This document shows, in pieces, positions 51,836-62,699 of a stretch of DNA of 64,000 nucleotides. The translations under genes and the position numbers were made by a program. The stretch's first letter is position 1, and each line of letters begins with the position of its first letter. This DNA comes from Oscillospiraceae bacterium. Lineage in GTDB: Bacteria; Bacillota; Clostridia; Oscillospirales; WRJC01. The notes beneath the pieces were generated by a model, which did no database searches, was not told the DNA's origin, and saw only the letters and a list, made by a program, of their open reading frames with translations. The stretch is taken from the NCBI GenBank assembly GCA_009783265.1, contig WRHM01000010.1, positions 1 through 64,000 of the forward strand. Direction: 5' to 3'.

Positions 51836-52409
51836 TTTTTACCCTTTCGTCAATCCATTCATAAACTTTTTGTATATACTTATTATATTCGCCGTTTATC
51901 TCAAAATATTTCGCGCCGCAATCTTCGCACATTTTTTTCATTTGCGCATTTTCCGAAATATAAATATCATACGTTATATCATCGCGCTCAGGCGTTCTTG
52001 CCTCAATAGCGCCCATGTTTTTTTGAATTTGCGAATGCCATTTTTGTTCAATATATTTTCTTGAAAATCCCATATAAAACGATATAATATACGGCGAATA
52101 TTCTTCGTCAAGTTCTAATTCTTTAATTTTTTCGGGCATTAAATATGCTCCCTCGATAATCAGGTTTTGCTTGTTTTCGATGTTTGTCATGATTATGCCT
52201 TTTAATATTCCCCATAATTTATCGGCAATAAATTCGCAACTGCCGGTTTCAGCGTCGCTCTCCGGGTGAAATCCGCAATTAGGGTCAGAGCGATATATAC
52301 CCATTTTCAAATGGTCTATCGAAAGATAGGGGATTTTATATTTTTCAAGCAATTTTTGCGCCATAAGCGTCTTTCCGGCATATCCAACGCCGCCGATTAA
52401 TATTATCAT
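51822..52409 (-). CDS. P-loop kinase-like protein, unknown substrate
   Basis: A 195-residue protein with an N-terminal Walker A GGVGYAGKT (residues 6-14), LSIDHLKMG and IIEGAYLMPEK segments, like small kinases such as 2-phosphoglycerate kinase or AAA-type nucleotide kinases. It starts directly at a P-loop, without a leader. It overlaps obg (14 bp) and so is translationally coupled to it. Substrate unknown. Confidence 0.75.
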   Translation of the reverse strand: MIILIGGVGYAGKTLMAQKLLEKYKIPYLSIDHLKMGIYRSDPNCGFHPESDAETGSCEFIADKLWGILKGIIMTNIENKQNLIIEGAYLMPEKIKELELDEEYSPYIISFYMGFSRKYIEQKWHSQIQKNMGAIEARTPERDDITYDIYISENAQMKKMCEDCGAKYFEINGEYNKYIQKVYEWIDERVKNVFR

Positions 52410-52429
52410 AGATTTTTATCCCTCTTCAT

Positions 52430-54632
<2,203 letters not shown>

Positions 54633-54688
54633 ATAAAAAGGATAGTGTCATGGACGGTTAGCTCATCTTCCCGAAGGGAGGTGAGATT

Positions 54689-54775
54689 GTGAAAAAACAC
54701 AGTTTACTTAAATTTATAATATACATAATAACAGTATTATTGCTGATGTATTTTTTTAATATAAAAGTAAATTAA
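54689..54775 (+). CDS. Small hydrophobic toxin-like peptide
   Basis: A 28-residue peptide starting at GTG 54689 with GGGAGGTG 6 bp upstream, and too short for a normal gene call. It is KKHSLLK followed by a continuous hydrophobic helix (IIYIITVLLLMYFF) and a short polar tail, the layout of membrane-disrupting type I toxins. Its start region is held in a hairpin. Toxicity is inferred from form. Confidence 0.7.
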   Translation: MKKHSLLKFIIYIITVLLLMYFFNIKVN

Positions 54776-54850
54776 CCGCCCCCGAAGCAAGGTTGGCGGT
54801 TAATTTATTAACTAACAATTTTTAGCTAACCGTCTTACGGTTCACTATCC
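54765..54850 (-). ncRNA. Antisense RNA, probable type I antitoxin
   Basis: From the minus-strand promoter an RNA would start at about 54850 with GGATAGTGAACCGTAAGACG, antisense to the whole 3' end of the toxin mRNA, and could stop after the 54769-54806 hairpin. It starts with the same GGATAGTG as the toxin mRNA. It would block the 5'-3' closing or trigger RNase III cleavage. Its end is not certain. Confidence 0.65.
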
Positions 54851-54856
54851 GCTATT

Positions 54857-54885
54857 ATTATACAACAAATATATAAAAATGTCAA
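54857..54885 (-). promoter_or_regulatory. Perfect consensus promoter of the antisense RNA
   Basis: TTGACA (54885-54880) and TATAAT (54862-54857) on the minus strand, spacer exactly 17 bp, stronger than the facing toxin promoter. It points away from the DUF3006 gene into the toxin locus. Confidence 0.85.
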
Positions 54886-54907
54886 GAGAAAGGCGAAAAA
54901 ATATTAT

Positions 54908-55138
54908 ATGTCTTACAAATATTACACAATTGACAGAATCGAAGAAGATATTGCGGTTTTATTTGACGATGACGAAAATAAATCAGACATTCCGGTATCA
55001 GAACTGCCCGAAAATATAAAAGAGAGTGATATTTTAAAATTTGACGCAGAAAATAACATATATACGATTGATTACGAATCTACTGAACAAAGAAAATCAA
55101 GTCTCGAAAAGAGATTTAAAAAATTGTTTAAGAAATAA
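54908..55138 (+). CDS. DUF3006 family protein
   Basis: A 76-residue small protein: YYTIDRIEEDIAVLFDDD, then SDIPVSELPENIKESDIL. The pattern fits DUF3006, small proteins of unknown role in Bacillota, often near nucleases or competence genes. Its start codon lies right after the antitoxin promoter, which points the other way. Its own ribosome-binding site is weak (GAAAGGCG). Confidence 0.8.
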   Translation: MSYKYYTIDRIEEDIAVLFDDDENKSDIPVSELPENIKESDILKFDAENNIYTIDYESTEQRKSSLEKRFKKLFKK

Positions 55139-55158
55139 AATTATATAATGAGGGTATT

Positions 55159-55974
55159 ATGAAAATTGAAAAAATCGGATTCGATAATTCTGCAAATAAA
55201 TTGTTTAAAATTATTGATTCCGGCGACCACATGTATAATAAATCAGATTTTATCATAATAGAAAAGTTATTGCTGACCGATACAGAGGAGGACAAAGCAG
55301 GTTTCAAAGTATTTACCTATAAAGATTCTTTGAGATTTGAAATATTGTCTTTTAATTCGCCTTGTTCACAAATGATTGAATGGTTTATTTATAAAATAAA
55401 ACGATGTATCAATGATAATAAAAAAAGCTCCACTCTTTTATGGTATTCCCAAATAAACGGATTTTCAAATATTTTGATTGAACGGTTTGATAATTGTTTT
55501 AATCCATACCATTTCTACCGATTTCGTATAGAAAAAGACGATATTAACTCTAATGTTGACATGAAAGGATTAATTGCGCGCAAGTGTACTGAAGATATGA
55601 TAGATGCCTGTATTGATGTAATGGAAGATTTATTTACGCCTTTTCCTGATACGCCGGGTAGTTTTCGCAATGATAAACAACGCATAACATCAGATTTCCT
55701 GTATGAACGCGGCGGAACAACGTTATTTTTCAAAGATAGCGAATTAATCGGTTTTTGCGGACATAAAGACGGGCATATTACAGAAACCTGCGTCCGCAAA
55801 GAATTTCAGGGAAAGGGGTACGGCGAAGTGATTGTACGTTCAGTTTTAAAATTAATTTATGAATCAGGCTGTGATGCAGAAATAACCACCGGGCATTATA
55901 ATCAAAGAGCCGCCGCATTATATCAAAAAGTAGGCTTTAAAAAAGTTTACGAATCAATAAGAGTAAATTTATAA
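55159..55974 (+). CDS. GNAT family N-acetyltransferase
   Basis: A 271-residue acetyltransferase with a long N-terminal region and a C-terminal GNAT core: LIGFCGHKDGHITETCVRKE and the acetyl-CoA loop FQGKGYGE, then NQRAAALYQKVGF. Substrate unknown. AGGGT upstream of the ATG. It overlaps nothing and lies 17 bp before the SorE-like gene, so the two may be cotranscribed. Confidence 0.85.
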   Translation: MKIEKIGFDNSANKLFKIIDSGDHMYNKSDFIIIEKLLLTDTEEDKAGFKVFTYKDSLRFEILSFNSPCSQMIEWFIYKIKRCINDNKKSSTLLWYSQINGFSNILIERFDNCFNPYHFYRFRIEKDDINSNVDMKGLIARKCTEDMIDACIDVMEDLFTPFPDTPGSFRNDKQRITSDFLYERGGTTLFFKDSELIGFCGHKDGHITETCVRKEFQGKGYGEVIVRSVLKLIYESGCDAEITTGHYNQRAAALYQKVGFKKVYESIRVNL

Positions 55975-55990
55975 AGGAGAAAATATAATT

Positions 55991-57253
55991 ATGAAAACAA
56001 AAGCTGTTAGATTATACGGTGAAAACGATTTACGCCTCGAAGAATTTGAGCTTCCGGAAATAAAAGACGACGAAATTCTCGCGCATATTATCTCAGACAC
56101 GCTCTGCATGTCGTCGTACAAAGCGGCGATTCAAGGCGCGAAGCATAAAAGAGTCCCTGATAACGTTGCAAAAAACCCCGTGATTATCGGTCATGAATTA
56201 TGCGGCGAAATAGTCAAAGTCGGCACAAAATGGCAAAATAAATTCAAAGCCGGCGTAAAATTCACTATCCAGCCCAACTTAAATTACAAAGGCTCTCTTG
56301 ACGCGCCGGGATATTCATATAATTATATAGGCGGAAACGCCACTTATATCATACTCCCGCACGAAATCATGGAACTGGACTGCCTGCTTGAATATAACGG
56401 CGACGCTTTTTATTTTGGCTCGCTTGCGGAATCTATGTCGTGCATAATCGGCGCGTATCACGCAAGCTATCACACAACTCCGGGAGTTTATGTTCATAAA
56501 ATGGGAATAATCGAGGGCGGCAACTGCGCGTATCTCGGGGCGGCCGGCCCGATGGGGCTTGGGGCGATTGATTATACTATTCACTGCGGCAGAAAGCCGA
56601 AAAAAGTCGTAGTCGTCGATATTGACCAGTCCCGGCTTGACAGGGCCGCTTCTGTTTTAACAGTCGATGAAGCAAAAAACAACGGGGTCGAACTTATATA
56701 TTTAAACACATCGGGACATGAAAAGCCTGAAAAGGCTGTATTAGACTTAACTGATAACAAAGGCTTCGACGATGTTTTTGTTTACGCCCCTGTCAAAGAA
56801 TTGGTCGAAACGGGGAATAAAATACTCGGCAGGGACGGCTGTCTTAACTTTTTTGCAGGTCCTTCAAATCCGGAATTTTCGGCCGAGTTTAATTTTTACA
56901 ACGCGCATTATCTGTCAACGCATATAGTCGGCACAAGCGGCGGGAATACCGACGATATACGCGAATCGCTCGAAATGATGGGTTCGGGTAAAATAAACCC
57001 GTCGATTATGATAACGCATGTCGGAGGTCTTGACTCCGCTATTGAAACGACTCTTAATCTGCCCAATATACGCGCCGGGAAAATGCTGATTTACACGAAT
57101 ATAAAAATGCCGCTGACCGCGATAAATAATTTCGGCGAACTCGGCAAAACAAATAAAATATTTGCTGAACTTGACAGGATAGTTAAATCAAATAACGGCT
57201 TATGGTGTTATGAAGCCGAAAAGTATCTGCTCAATAATACGGAAAGTATATAG
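55991..57253 (+). CDS. Zinc-type alcohol dehydrogenase, SorE-like (L-sorbose-1-phosphate reductase)
   Basis: A 420-residue medium-chain dehydrogenase. The MDR zinc/structural region CMSSYKAAIQG and VIIGHELCGEIVKVG is followed by a Rossmann LGAAGPMGLGAID near 180-192. The size (about 410-420) and layout match SorE-type L-sorbose-1-phosphate reductase (forming D-glucitol-6-phosphate). mtlD downstream fits a hexitol-phosphate pathway. Without PTS genes the substrate stays an inference. AAGGAG precedes the ATG. Confidence 0.7.
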   Translation: MKTKAVRLYGENDLRLEEFELPEIKDDEILAHIISDTLCMSSYKAAIQGAKHKRVPDNVAKNPVIIGHELCGEIVKVGTKWQNKFKAGVKFTIQPNLNYKGSLDAPGYSYNYIGGNATYIILPHEIMELDCLLEYNGDAFYFGSLAESMSCIIGAYHASYHTTPGVYVHKMGIIEGGNCAYLGAAGPMGLGAIDYTIHCGRKPKKVVVVDIDQSRLDRAASVLTVDEAKNNGVELIYLNTSGHEKPEKAVLDLTDNKGFDDVFVYAPVKELVETGNKILGRDGCLNFFAGPSNPEFSAEFNFYNAHYLSTHIVGTSGGNTDDIRESLEMMGSGKINPSIMITHVGGLDSAIETTLNLPNIRAGKMLIYTNIKMPLTAINNFGELGKTNKIFAELDRIVKSNNGLWCYEAEKYLLNNTESI

Positions 57254-57299
57254 AAAATAATTTAGAGCAGGGAATTTATATTAGGTACGGCGTATGAAT

Positions 57300-57385
57300 T
57301 GTAGGGAACGCGCCCCTGCGCGTTCCGCCGATATAAAACCCGCGTAGAATCAGACATGCGGCACGCCCAGTGGTCGTGCCCTACA
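57300..57385. repeat. TGTAGGG palindromic repeat between the SorE-like gene and mtlD
   Basis: TGTAGGGAACGCGCCCCTGC at the left end and GGTCGTGCCCTACA at the right, 86 bp in all, with inner inverted repeats. Same family as 29584, 49870 and 52430. Confidence 0.8.
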
Positions 57386-57449
57386 ATAAACACCCGTGTA
57401 AAATAAGCATTTTCTGCGTTACTTATTTATACAAAGGATTAAAAATAAT

Positions 57450-58646
57450 ATGAAAAAACAATCAGTCATATATGGCGCGGGAAATATCGGTCGGGGATTT
57501 ATCGGGCAATTATTCTATGAATCCGGATATGAAACGTCTTTTATTGACGTAAACACAGAATTAATTAATTTAATAAACGATAAAAAAGAATATCCGGTAA
57601 AATTCGTCTCTGAAAGCGGCATCAATGATACTTCGCCGACAGAAATCATGATAAAAAATATTCGCGGAATTGATGGCTCTCCTGAAAACTCAGATGAAAT
57701 TTCGGACGTTATATCAAAAGCGGATATTATGGCTACGGCTGTCGGGGTAAATATATTAAAATATATCATGGAGCCTGTCGCGGACGGCATAAATAAAAAA
57801 TTCCGGGATAATAATTTTGAGCCTTTAAATATAATTTTATGCGAAAACTTAGTCGGAGCGGATAAAATAATGCGCGGCGGGGTTTTTGAATATATCGACG
57901 ATAATTATAAAGATTTATATAACGAAAAAATCGGTTTTGTTCAGGCTTCGGTTTCAAGAACCGTCCCTGTGCAGACTGATGAAATGAAATCAGACAATTT
58001 GTTAAGAATCGTCACGGAAAATTATAAATATCTTTATGTTGATAAGGCCGGATTCAAAGGCGAAGAAATCCCGGAGATAAAAAATATAATCGCGTATTCG
58101 CCGTTTGAATATATTATAAAACGCAAATTATATGTCCACAACATGGGACACGCAGTCTGCGCGTATCTTGGCGATATTTCCGGATATGAATATATCTGGC
58201 AGGCGATAAACGATTTTTATATAAAAACAATCGCACAAAAAGCAATGCAATATTCCGGTATGGCTCTTGAAAAAATTTACGGCGAATTTGATTTTGACTG
58301 TATCGGCGATTTGATTCGCAGATTTGGCAATAAAATGCTCGGAGACACTGTACATCGCGTGGGTATTGATTTAAAACGCAAATTGTCGCCAAATGACAGG
58401 ATTTTCGGAGCGTATAAATTATGCATGGAAAATAATCTGCCTGTAAATTATATTTGCCTCGCGATAGCGGCGGCTGTGAATTTCAAAAGCGATAAATTAA
58501 GCGGCAAAAGTCTGAGCGAAATATTAATAGAGTCCGGTTCGTTTGATTTAATCGCAGAAAATCCTGAAGATTTCGCGCTTACAGAAAAATTTTATAAAGC
58601 GATAAAATCAGGATTGAATGTGAAAGATTTATATTATATGCTTTAA
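57450..58646 (+). CDS. mtlD: Mannitol-1-phosphate 5-dehydrogenase
   Basis: A 398-residue polyol dehydrogenase. The NAD motif YGAGNIGRGFIG is at residues 8-19, and ILCENLVGAD and KRKLYVHNMGHAVCAYLG carry the active-site Lys/Asn/His of the long-chain mannitol dehydrogenases. It interconverts mannitol-1-phosphate and fructose-6-phosphate. It is close to the SorE-like dehydrogenase, but no mannitol PTS component is in view. AAAGGAT precedes the ATG. A terminator follows. Confidence 0.9.
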   Translation: MKKQSVIYGAGNIGRGFIGQLFYESGYETSFIDVNTELINLINDKKEYPVKFVSESGINDTSPTEIMIKNIRGIDGSPENSDEISDVISKADIMATAVGVNILKYIMEPVADGINKKFRDNNFEPLNIILCENLVGADKIMRGGVFEYIDDNYKDLYNEKIGFVQASVSRTVPVQTDEMKSDNLLRIVTENYKYLYVDKAGFKGEEIPEIKNIIAYSPFEYIIKRKLYVHNMGHAVCAYLGDISGYEYIWQAINDFYIKTIAQKAMQYSGMALEKIYGEFDFDCIGDLIRRFGNKMLGDTVHRVGIDLKRKLSPNDRIFGAYKLCMENNLPVNYICLAIAAAVNFKSDKLSGKSLSEILIESGSFDLIAENPEDFALTEKFYKAIKSGLNVKDLYYML

Positions 58647-58651
58647 TAGCA

Positions 58652-58684
58652 AAAAAGCGCGGGGATAATCCCTGCGCTTTTTAT
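58652..58684 (+). terminator. Terminator after mtlD
   Basis: AAAAAGCGCGGGGAT and its partner CCCTGCGCTTTTT form a strong stem (58652-58682), followed by TTATATT. It may also serve the convergent oxidoreductase gene. Confidence 0.85.
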
Positions 58685-58693
58685 ATTATTTTT

Positions 58694-59686
58694 TTATTTT
58701 ATCGTGACTGTTGTTCCTGTCTTATGAGATATATATGCGTTTTCCAGTAATTCCGACAAGCCGATTCCCGCTTTTATATCAAAAACAACTGAGTCGCCTT
58801 TTTCTATCGCGTTAAACCATGTCTGCATCGGCGACGGTAAGCTTTTAGGCAATTTTGTAACTTCGATAAATCCGTCCCTTAATTTTCTTGTCTCCGGAGT
58901 TGAGAGCCTAATATTATTATCGCTGCCAAGAAACATTCCCTCAGTCCCGTAGATTTCAAATGCCCACGGCGATACCGGGGTCACAAAGCTTGTTTCTACC
59001 ATTGCGATAGCTTTATTTTTGAATTCTATAAGATTTATGGCATTGTCTTCTATTCCGTAGTCGATCGATTTTTTTTGCGTCGCGTTATACATAGACGTAA
59101 TTCTTGCAGGGTCGCCCAATAAATAATTTGCCACATACATCGGGTGACAGCCCAGATCCATCATCGCGCCGCCGCACGCGTCTTTTTCGATATACCAGTA
59201 ATCAGGCAGCCAGTCGCCGCTTGCGCCGTTATGAGCGTTCCTGAATCTCGCGGTGTTCACCTGCCCTAATACGCCGGATTCTATGATTTGCTTGGCGTAT
59301 AAAACAACGGGCGAAGTTCTCTGAGGCATTGAAATCGTGAATATTACTTTATTTTTTTCGACTGCTTTTGCTATTTCGAGAGCTTCTTTTTTAGTTGCGG
59401 CAAGAGTTTTTTCCGTGAATATATGTTTTTTCGCGTTTGCCGCGGCGATCATAACATCTCTGTGCTTTGAAGTTTCTGTATCGACGACAACTGCATCTAT
59501 ATCGCTTCTCGCCAGAACTTTCGCCAGATCATTTTCATAGTCGCATCCAAGTTCTTTTGCCCAATCTTTCCCCCTGTTTTCGTCCTCGTCCCAGACTACG
59601 GGGATATTATGTCCGAGTTTTTTTACTTCGTTGGCGTAACCGCCCGCGTGAACGTGCCATTTGCTGAGCATTGCTACATTAAGCAT
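58694..59686 (-). CDS. Gfo/Idh/MocA-like oxidoreductase with atypical motifs
   Basis: A 330-residue protein of the Gfo/Idh/MocA family. The N-terminal region AMLSKWHVHAGGYANEVKK lacks the usual GxGxxG, and the Lys motif is TEKTLA rather than EKP. The second domain CGGAMMDLGCHPMYVANYLLG and GIEDNAINLIEFKNKAI are typical. Loss of the Gly motif suggests altered cofactor binding. AGGGTAAAAT lies before the ATG. It is convergent with mtlD. Function uncertain. Confidence 0.82.
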   Translation of the reverse strand: MLNVAMLSKWHVHAGGYANEVKKLGHNIPVVWDEDENRGKDWAKELGCDYENDLAKVLARSDIDAVVVDTETSKHRDVMIAAANAKKHIFTEKTLAATKKEALEIAKAVEKNKVIFTISMPQRTSPVVLYAKQIIESGVLGQVNTARFRNAHNGASGDWLPDYWYIEKDACGGAMMDLGCHPMYVANYLLGDPARITSMYNATQKKSIDYGIEDNAINLIEFKNKAIAMVETSFVTPVSPWAFEIYGTEGMFLGSDNNIRLSTPETRKLRDGFIEVTKLPKSLPSPMQTWFNAIEKGDSVVFDIKAGIGLSELLENAYISHKTGTTVTIK

Positions 59687-59843
59687 AATTTTACCCTCAC
59701 TTTTTCATTAAATTTTTATCAAAAATTTCGTTGTATTTAATATAACACAAACTTATATAAATTTTGTTAAAATTCTATATATTTTTATTTTATTTAAAAA
59801 ATTTTGCCGTAAAATTATTTTCAATGCAAAAAATTTCGCGCCA

Positions 59844-59903
59844 AAACCCTCTTTACAAAAGAGGGCAGGAAAAAGCGACGGGCGGGAAAACCCCGCCCCT
59901 ACG
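59844..59903. repeat. Palindromic repeat before the PspC operon end
   Basis: AACCCTCTTTACAAAAGAGG at the left and CCCCGCCCCTACG at the right, GC-rich, next to the 3' end of the pspC gene. It shares its left half with the AAAGCCCTC type and its right end with the GTAGGGGCG type. Confidence 0.6.
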
Positions 59904-59911
59904 CATATATT

Positions 59912-60106
59912 TTATAATCCCAGTTCGCTCTTTCTGGGAAGAATAACCGCGGCGATTATATATGCTATTAATCCCCCGCCGCCGAAACAACCCAAAATAA
60001 CTGTCGCAATCCTGATAAGCGAAGGATCTATGTTAAAATATTCCGCGATTCCCCCGCATACCCCGCATATTATTTTCCCGTCGTCAACTTTGTACAATTT
60101 TTTCAT
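59912..60106 (-). CDS. PspC domain membrane protein
   Basis: A 64-residue PspC-type protein: KKLYKVDDGKIICGVCGGIAEYFNIDPSLIR followed by one membrane helix (IATVILGCFGGGGLIAYIIAAVIL). Such proteins take part in envelope-stress responses. It ends a four-gene run with DUF4097, DUF1700 and PadR genes, 44 bp after the DUF4097 gene. Confidence 0.92.
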   Translation of the reverse strand: MKKLYKVDDGKIICGVCGGIAEYFNIDPSLIRIATVILGCFGGGGLIAYIIAAVILPRKSELGL

Positions 60107-60150
60107 GATTCATATCCTCCTTTTAATTTTATATTTATTATATTATTTTT

Positions 60151-61047
60151 TTAATCATTAAATTCCGGCGGCTCCGGAACTTCCGGCGGTTCAGGTGATT
60201 CAGGCGGCTCAGGATACGCTGATTGACCGTTTATGTTTATATTTATGCTTCCGACGCCTGCGTTAATATCTATATTATATTTGCCGCCATTTTGTATCGA
60301 ATCCGGCATTTTACTGCCGTTTAATCTTATGCTTCCAACGCCTCTGTTCACTTTAAAATTATAGTCCCCGACATTTCCGGTCAAATCCAGATCCGCGCTG
60401 CCTACGCCTGTGCTTAATTTAATATTGCCGTTTGCCTGACCTGTTATTTTTACTTCCCCTACCCCGCCATCGATTTTTGTGTCTCCATTAATTATACCGT
60501 CGATTTTAACGCTTCCAACTCCGCCGTCAATCCTGAGATTTTCCGTGATCATATTTTTTATATTATATTCACCCACGCCGCCGCCGATAATCAGCGATTT
60601 GGCGTTTATCTGCTCGACATTTATACTCCCGACGCCGCCGTTAAATTTAACTTCCTCAAATATTTTCCCTTCGGGTATATAAATATTTATAACCGGGGAT
60701 TTATTTTTCCAGTCGAAAATAAACGACGGAAGATTTATAAAGCCGAATTTTACTGACCTTGGATTATACGAAATCTGTAAAATATTATCTTCAGTCAATA
60801 AACATTTAAACTCAGATTCGGCAATATTTTCGGCTTTTACTATAATATCGCCGCCGCCGGATCTCAAAAATTTAATATTCGCCACATTTTCAGTTATATT
60901 TATTTTATTCACTTTATCAGACGAATAAGCCGCCGAAACATCAACTACCTGCGAATCCATATATCTTTCCCCCACCGCGTAGGCCGCTCCGCAGAACACC
61001 CCGCCTATTAATATTAAAATAATTCCTATGATTAATATTTTTTTCAT
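60151..61047 (-). CDS. DUF4097-like secreted beta-solenoid protein
   Basis: A 298-residue protein. One N-terminal membrane helix (ILIIGIILILIGGVFCGAAY) is followed by a repeated GGVGSxxxxG/GVGEV module (about residues 135-285, recurring about every 17 residues), the pattern of the DUF4097 beta-solenoid, and a Pro-Glu tail (PEPPESPEPPEVPEPPE). In many Bacillota such genes form stress operons with PspC and PadR. Function is not known; it may sense or coat at the membrane. Confidence 0.85.
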   Translation of the reverse strand: MKKILIIGIILILIGGVFCGAAYAVGERYMDSQVVDVSAAYSSDKVNKINITENVANIKFLRSGGGDIIVKAENIAESEFKCLLTEDNILQISYNPRSVKFGFINLPSFIFDWKNKSPVINIYIPEGKIFEEVKFNGGVGSINVEQINAKSLIIGGGVGEYNIKNMITENLRIDGGVGSVKIDGIINGDTKIDGGVGEVKITGQANGNIKLSTGVGSADLDLTGNVGDYNFKVNRGVGSIRLNGSKMPDSIQNGGKYNIDINAGVGSINININGQSAYPEPPESPEPPEVPEPPEFND

Positions 61048-61073
61048 ATTTTCTTCCCTCTGTAAATTATAAT

Positions 61074-61886
61074 TTACGCGCCCTGACGCGAAAATTTAGA
61101 AAATTTATTTGTTATTCCGCGTACTGCCCAGCCAACGAATTTAAACTGCGATTTAAACATAACCATCGAAAGTTTAGTAAATAAATAAGCCATGATTATC
61201 CCGACTCCCGAAACAACAAACCCCGCTCCGATCGGATAAAGCGCCCTTGACATATCTATAAATATATTTGTTATGCCGTAGCCTACGGATATAAACCCCG
61301 CGCCTATCATTATAAATCCAGCAAGCGCCATAGACGCGACCGCAAACGCAATCCCGAACAAAGTCATAAACAATCCGAATCCGACTGAAGCCGCCGCTAT
61401 CGCCAGAGGCATCCAGAACGGAGCTGTACAAAGCAGCAATATAATTTTCAGCATATTATTACTTTTCGGCCTGCGTGAATTATATATATTTTTCTGATAC
61501 TGCCATTGATTCCGGGTGTCTTCTTCTTTTTCTGCATCTGCGCCTTTTTCTTCTTTTTTTATTTCTATTATTATTTCATTGGGTATTTCTTCTTTTTCAG
61601 GAATTTCTTCTTTATAAATATTTTCGATATTTTCTTCAGTTTCTTCAGTTTTTTCGATTTCTTTGATTTCTTTGATTTGGTCTTTTTTATCAAGTTCGGC
61701 GATTTCTTCCTGTATTTTGTGCGCCAAATCTTCGGGAGACATAAATTCCGTTATATTATCCCCTGTTTTATCCTCTCCGGCGTCGGCGAAATATTCTTCG
61801 TAATATTTAAGCGCGTTCAGCCTTTCATCGTCTGACAGGGAAGAAAGATCCTCTTTAAGTTTCTGCAAAAATTCATTCTTGTTCAT
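61074..61886 (-). CDS. DUF1700-like membrane protein
   Basis: A 270-residue protein starting at the ATG at 61886 (MNKNEFLQKLKEDLSSLSDD; GAGGT 9 bp upstream). The N-terminal helical domain (residues 1-60) fits DUF1700, the middle is a Lys/Glu-rich linker, and about four membrane segments follow (about 135-235). It is the second gene of the PadR operon. Function unknown, probably in envelope stress. Confidence 0.88.
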   Translation of the reverse strand: MNKNEFLQKLKEDLSSLSDDERLNALKYYEEYFADAGEDKTGDNITEFMSPEDLAHKIQEEIAELDKKDQIKEIKEIEKTEETEENIENIYKEEIPEKEEIPNEIIIEIKKEEKGADAEKEEDTRNQWQYQKNIYNSRRPKSNNMLKIILLLCTAPFWMPLAIAAASVGFGLFMTLFGIAFAVASMALAGFIMIGAGFISVGYGITNIFIDMSRALYPIGAGFVVSGVGIIMAYLFTKLSMVMFKSQFKFVGWAVRGITNKFSKFSRQGA

Positions 61887-61932
61887 TTTATTTTTACCTC
61901 GCAATTATAATTTTAATAATAAACAATATCAT

Positions 61933-62529
61933 TTATTCGTCTTTTGGGTCTGTTTTGTCCGTTTCGCTTTTTTTATTTTCGTCTCCGCCTGTGTTTTTAT
62001 TGGCGTTCTTTTTAGATTTAGTTCCGGTTTTTTCGGTTTTGCTGTTAATAAAATCATCAAATTTCTTTCCCAGTTTCAATCCTTCGTTTTTCAAAAGTTC
62101 TATCTTTTCATCTATTTTAAGATTTTCTATTTTCTCGCCGATTTTTAAATTTTCGATAAATTCACCGAAATTAGCGCTCTTGTGTTCATTTTTCTTCTTT
62201 TGGTTTTTTGCGTCAACTCCAAAATTTTTGTCGAAAACTTTGTCGATTTTTTCTTTGTATATTTCCCATTCTTCTTTGTAAAGGCTCAATAAAATCCTGC
62301 CTTTGTTTGTTATCCTGTAATATCTCCTGTTTCTGCCGAGATATTCCATGTCGTATGCTTCAAGATTATTGTCTTTCTGCAATCTTCTCAGAACAGGATA
62401 CAGCGTAGATTCAGAGATTCCTATTATGTTGTTTACTTCCTGAGTTATTTTATAGCCGTACGTGTCGTTTTCAGCCACGACAGATAAAACAATCGCATCA
62501 AGAAGCGAAGCGTTTACGGTAAATATCAA
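61933..62529 (-). CDS. PadR family transcriptional regulator
   Basis: A 198-residue PadR regulator. The winged-helix core is at residues 1-90: LLDAIVLSVVAENDTYGYKI and SESTLYPVLRRLQKDNNLEA. A C-terminal, Lys/Glu-rich tail with repeated IENLKIGEK-like units is unusual for the family. The start codon is TTG 62529 with AAGGGGTG 8 bp upstream. It is the first gene of the operon and probably represses its own promoter. Confidence 0.9.
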   Translation of the reverse strand: MIFTVNASLLDAIVLSVVAENDTYGYKITQEVNNIIGISESTLYPVLRRLQKDNNLEAYDMEYLGRNRRYYRITNKGRILLSLYKEEWEIYKEKIDKVFDKNFGVDAKNQKKKNEHKSANFGEFIENLKIGEKIENLKIDEKIELLKNEGLKLGKKFDDFINSKTEKTGTKSKKNANKNTGGDENKKSETDKTDPKDE

Positions 62530-62583
62530 TCCACATTCACCCCTTATTTTTATTTATTTTGTGTGTGTTTTTTGTTTCTTGAT

Positions 62584-62615
62584 AATATTATACACCATAT
62601 AATATTATTTGTCAA
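62584..62615 (-). promoter_or_regulatory. PadR operon promoter with overlapping palindromic operator
   Basis: On the minus strand TTGACA (62615-62610) and TATAAT (62592-62587), spacer 17 bp, match consensus exactly. The inverted repeat AATATTATA-N5-TATAATATT (62584-62606) covers the -10 box and part of the spacer, where a bound PadR dimer would block RNA polymerase. Confidence 0.8.
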
Positions 62616-62699
62616 GAGGTATTTTAAATTTTTTTATTTTTTTTGCGAAAAAAATTCCTCTTTAAATAAAAGAGGATAAAAAACATGCTGTTTGATTTT

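Larger units (their letters stand above)
54640..54850 (+). other. Type I toxin mRNA with paired ends and sequestered ribosome-binding site
   Basis: The 5' end (GGATAGTG 54640-54647, GACGGTTAGCT 54653-54663) is complementary to the 3' end (AGCTAACCGTC 54824-54834, CACTATCC 54843-54850), so the mRNA can close on itself. CTCATCTTCCC (54662-54672) with GGGAGGTGAG (54676-54685) forms a hairpin over the Shine-Dalgarno. A 12-bp stem AAATTAACCGCC/GGCGGTTAATTT (54769-54806) is a terminator-like hairpin after the peptide. This layout is typical of type I toxin mRNAs held inactive until processed. It explains most of the 54580-54907 gap. Confidence 0.75.

Noticed and set aside
54689..54775. Peptide as part of a longer gene or pseudogene
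   Set aside because: It has its own strong ribosome-binding site, a promoter, a terminator hairpin and symmetric RNA ends, which favour a small toxin gene.
61475..62281. Phe/Leu-rich plus-strand frames
   Set aside because: They are complements of the Lys/Glu-rich linkers of the DUF1700 and PadR proteins.
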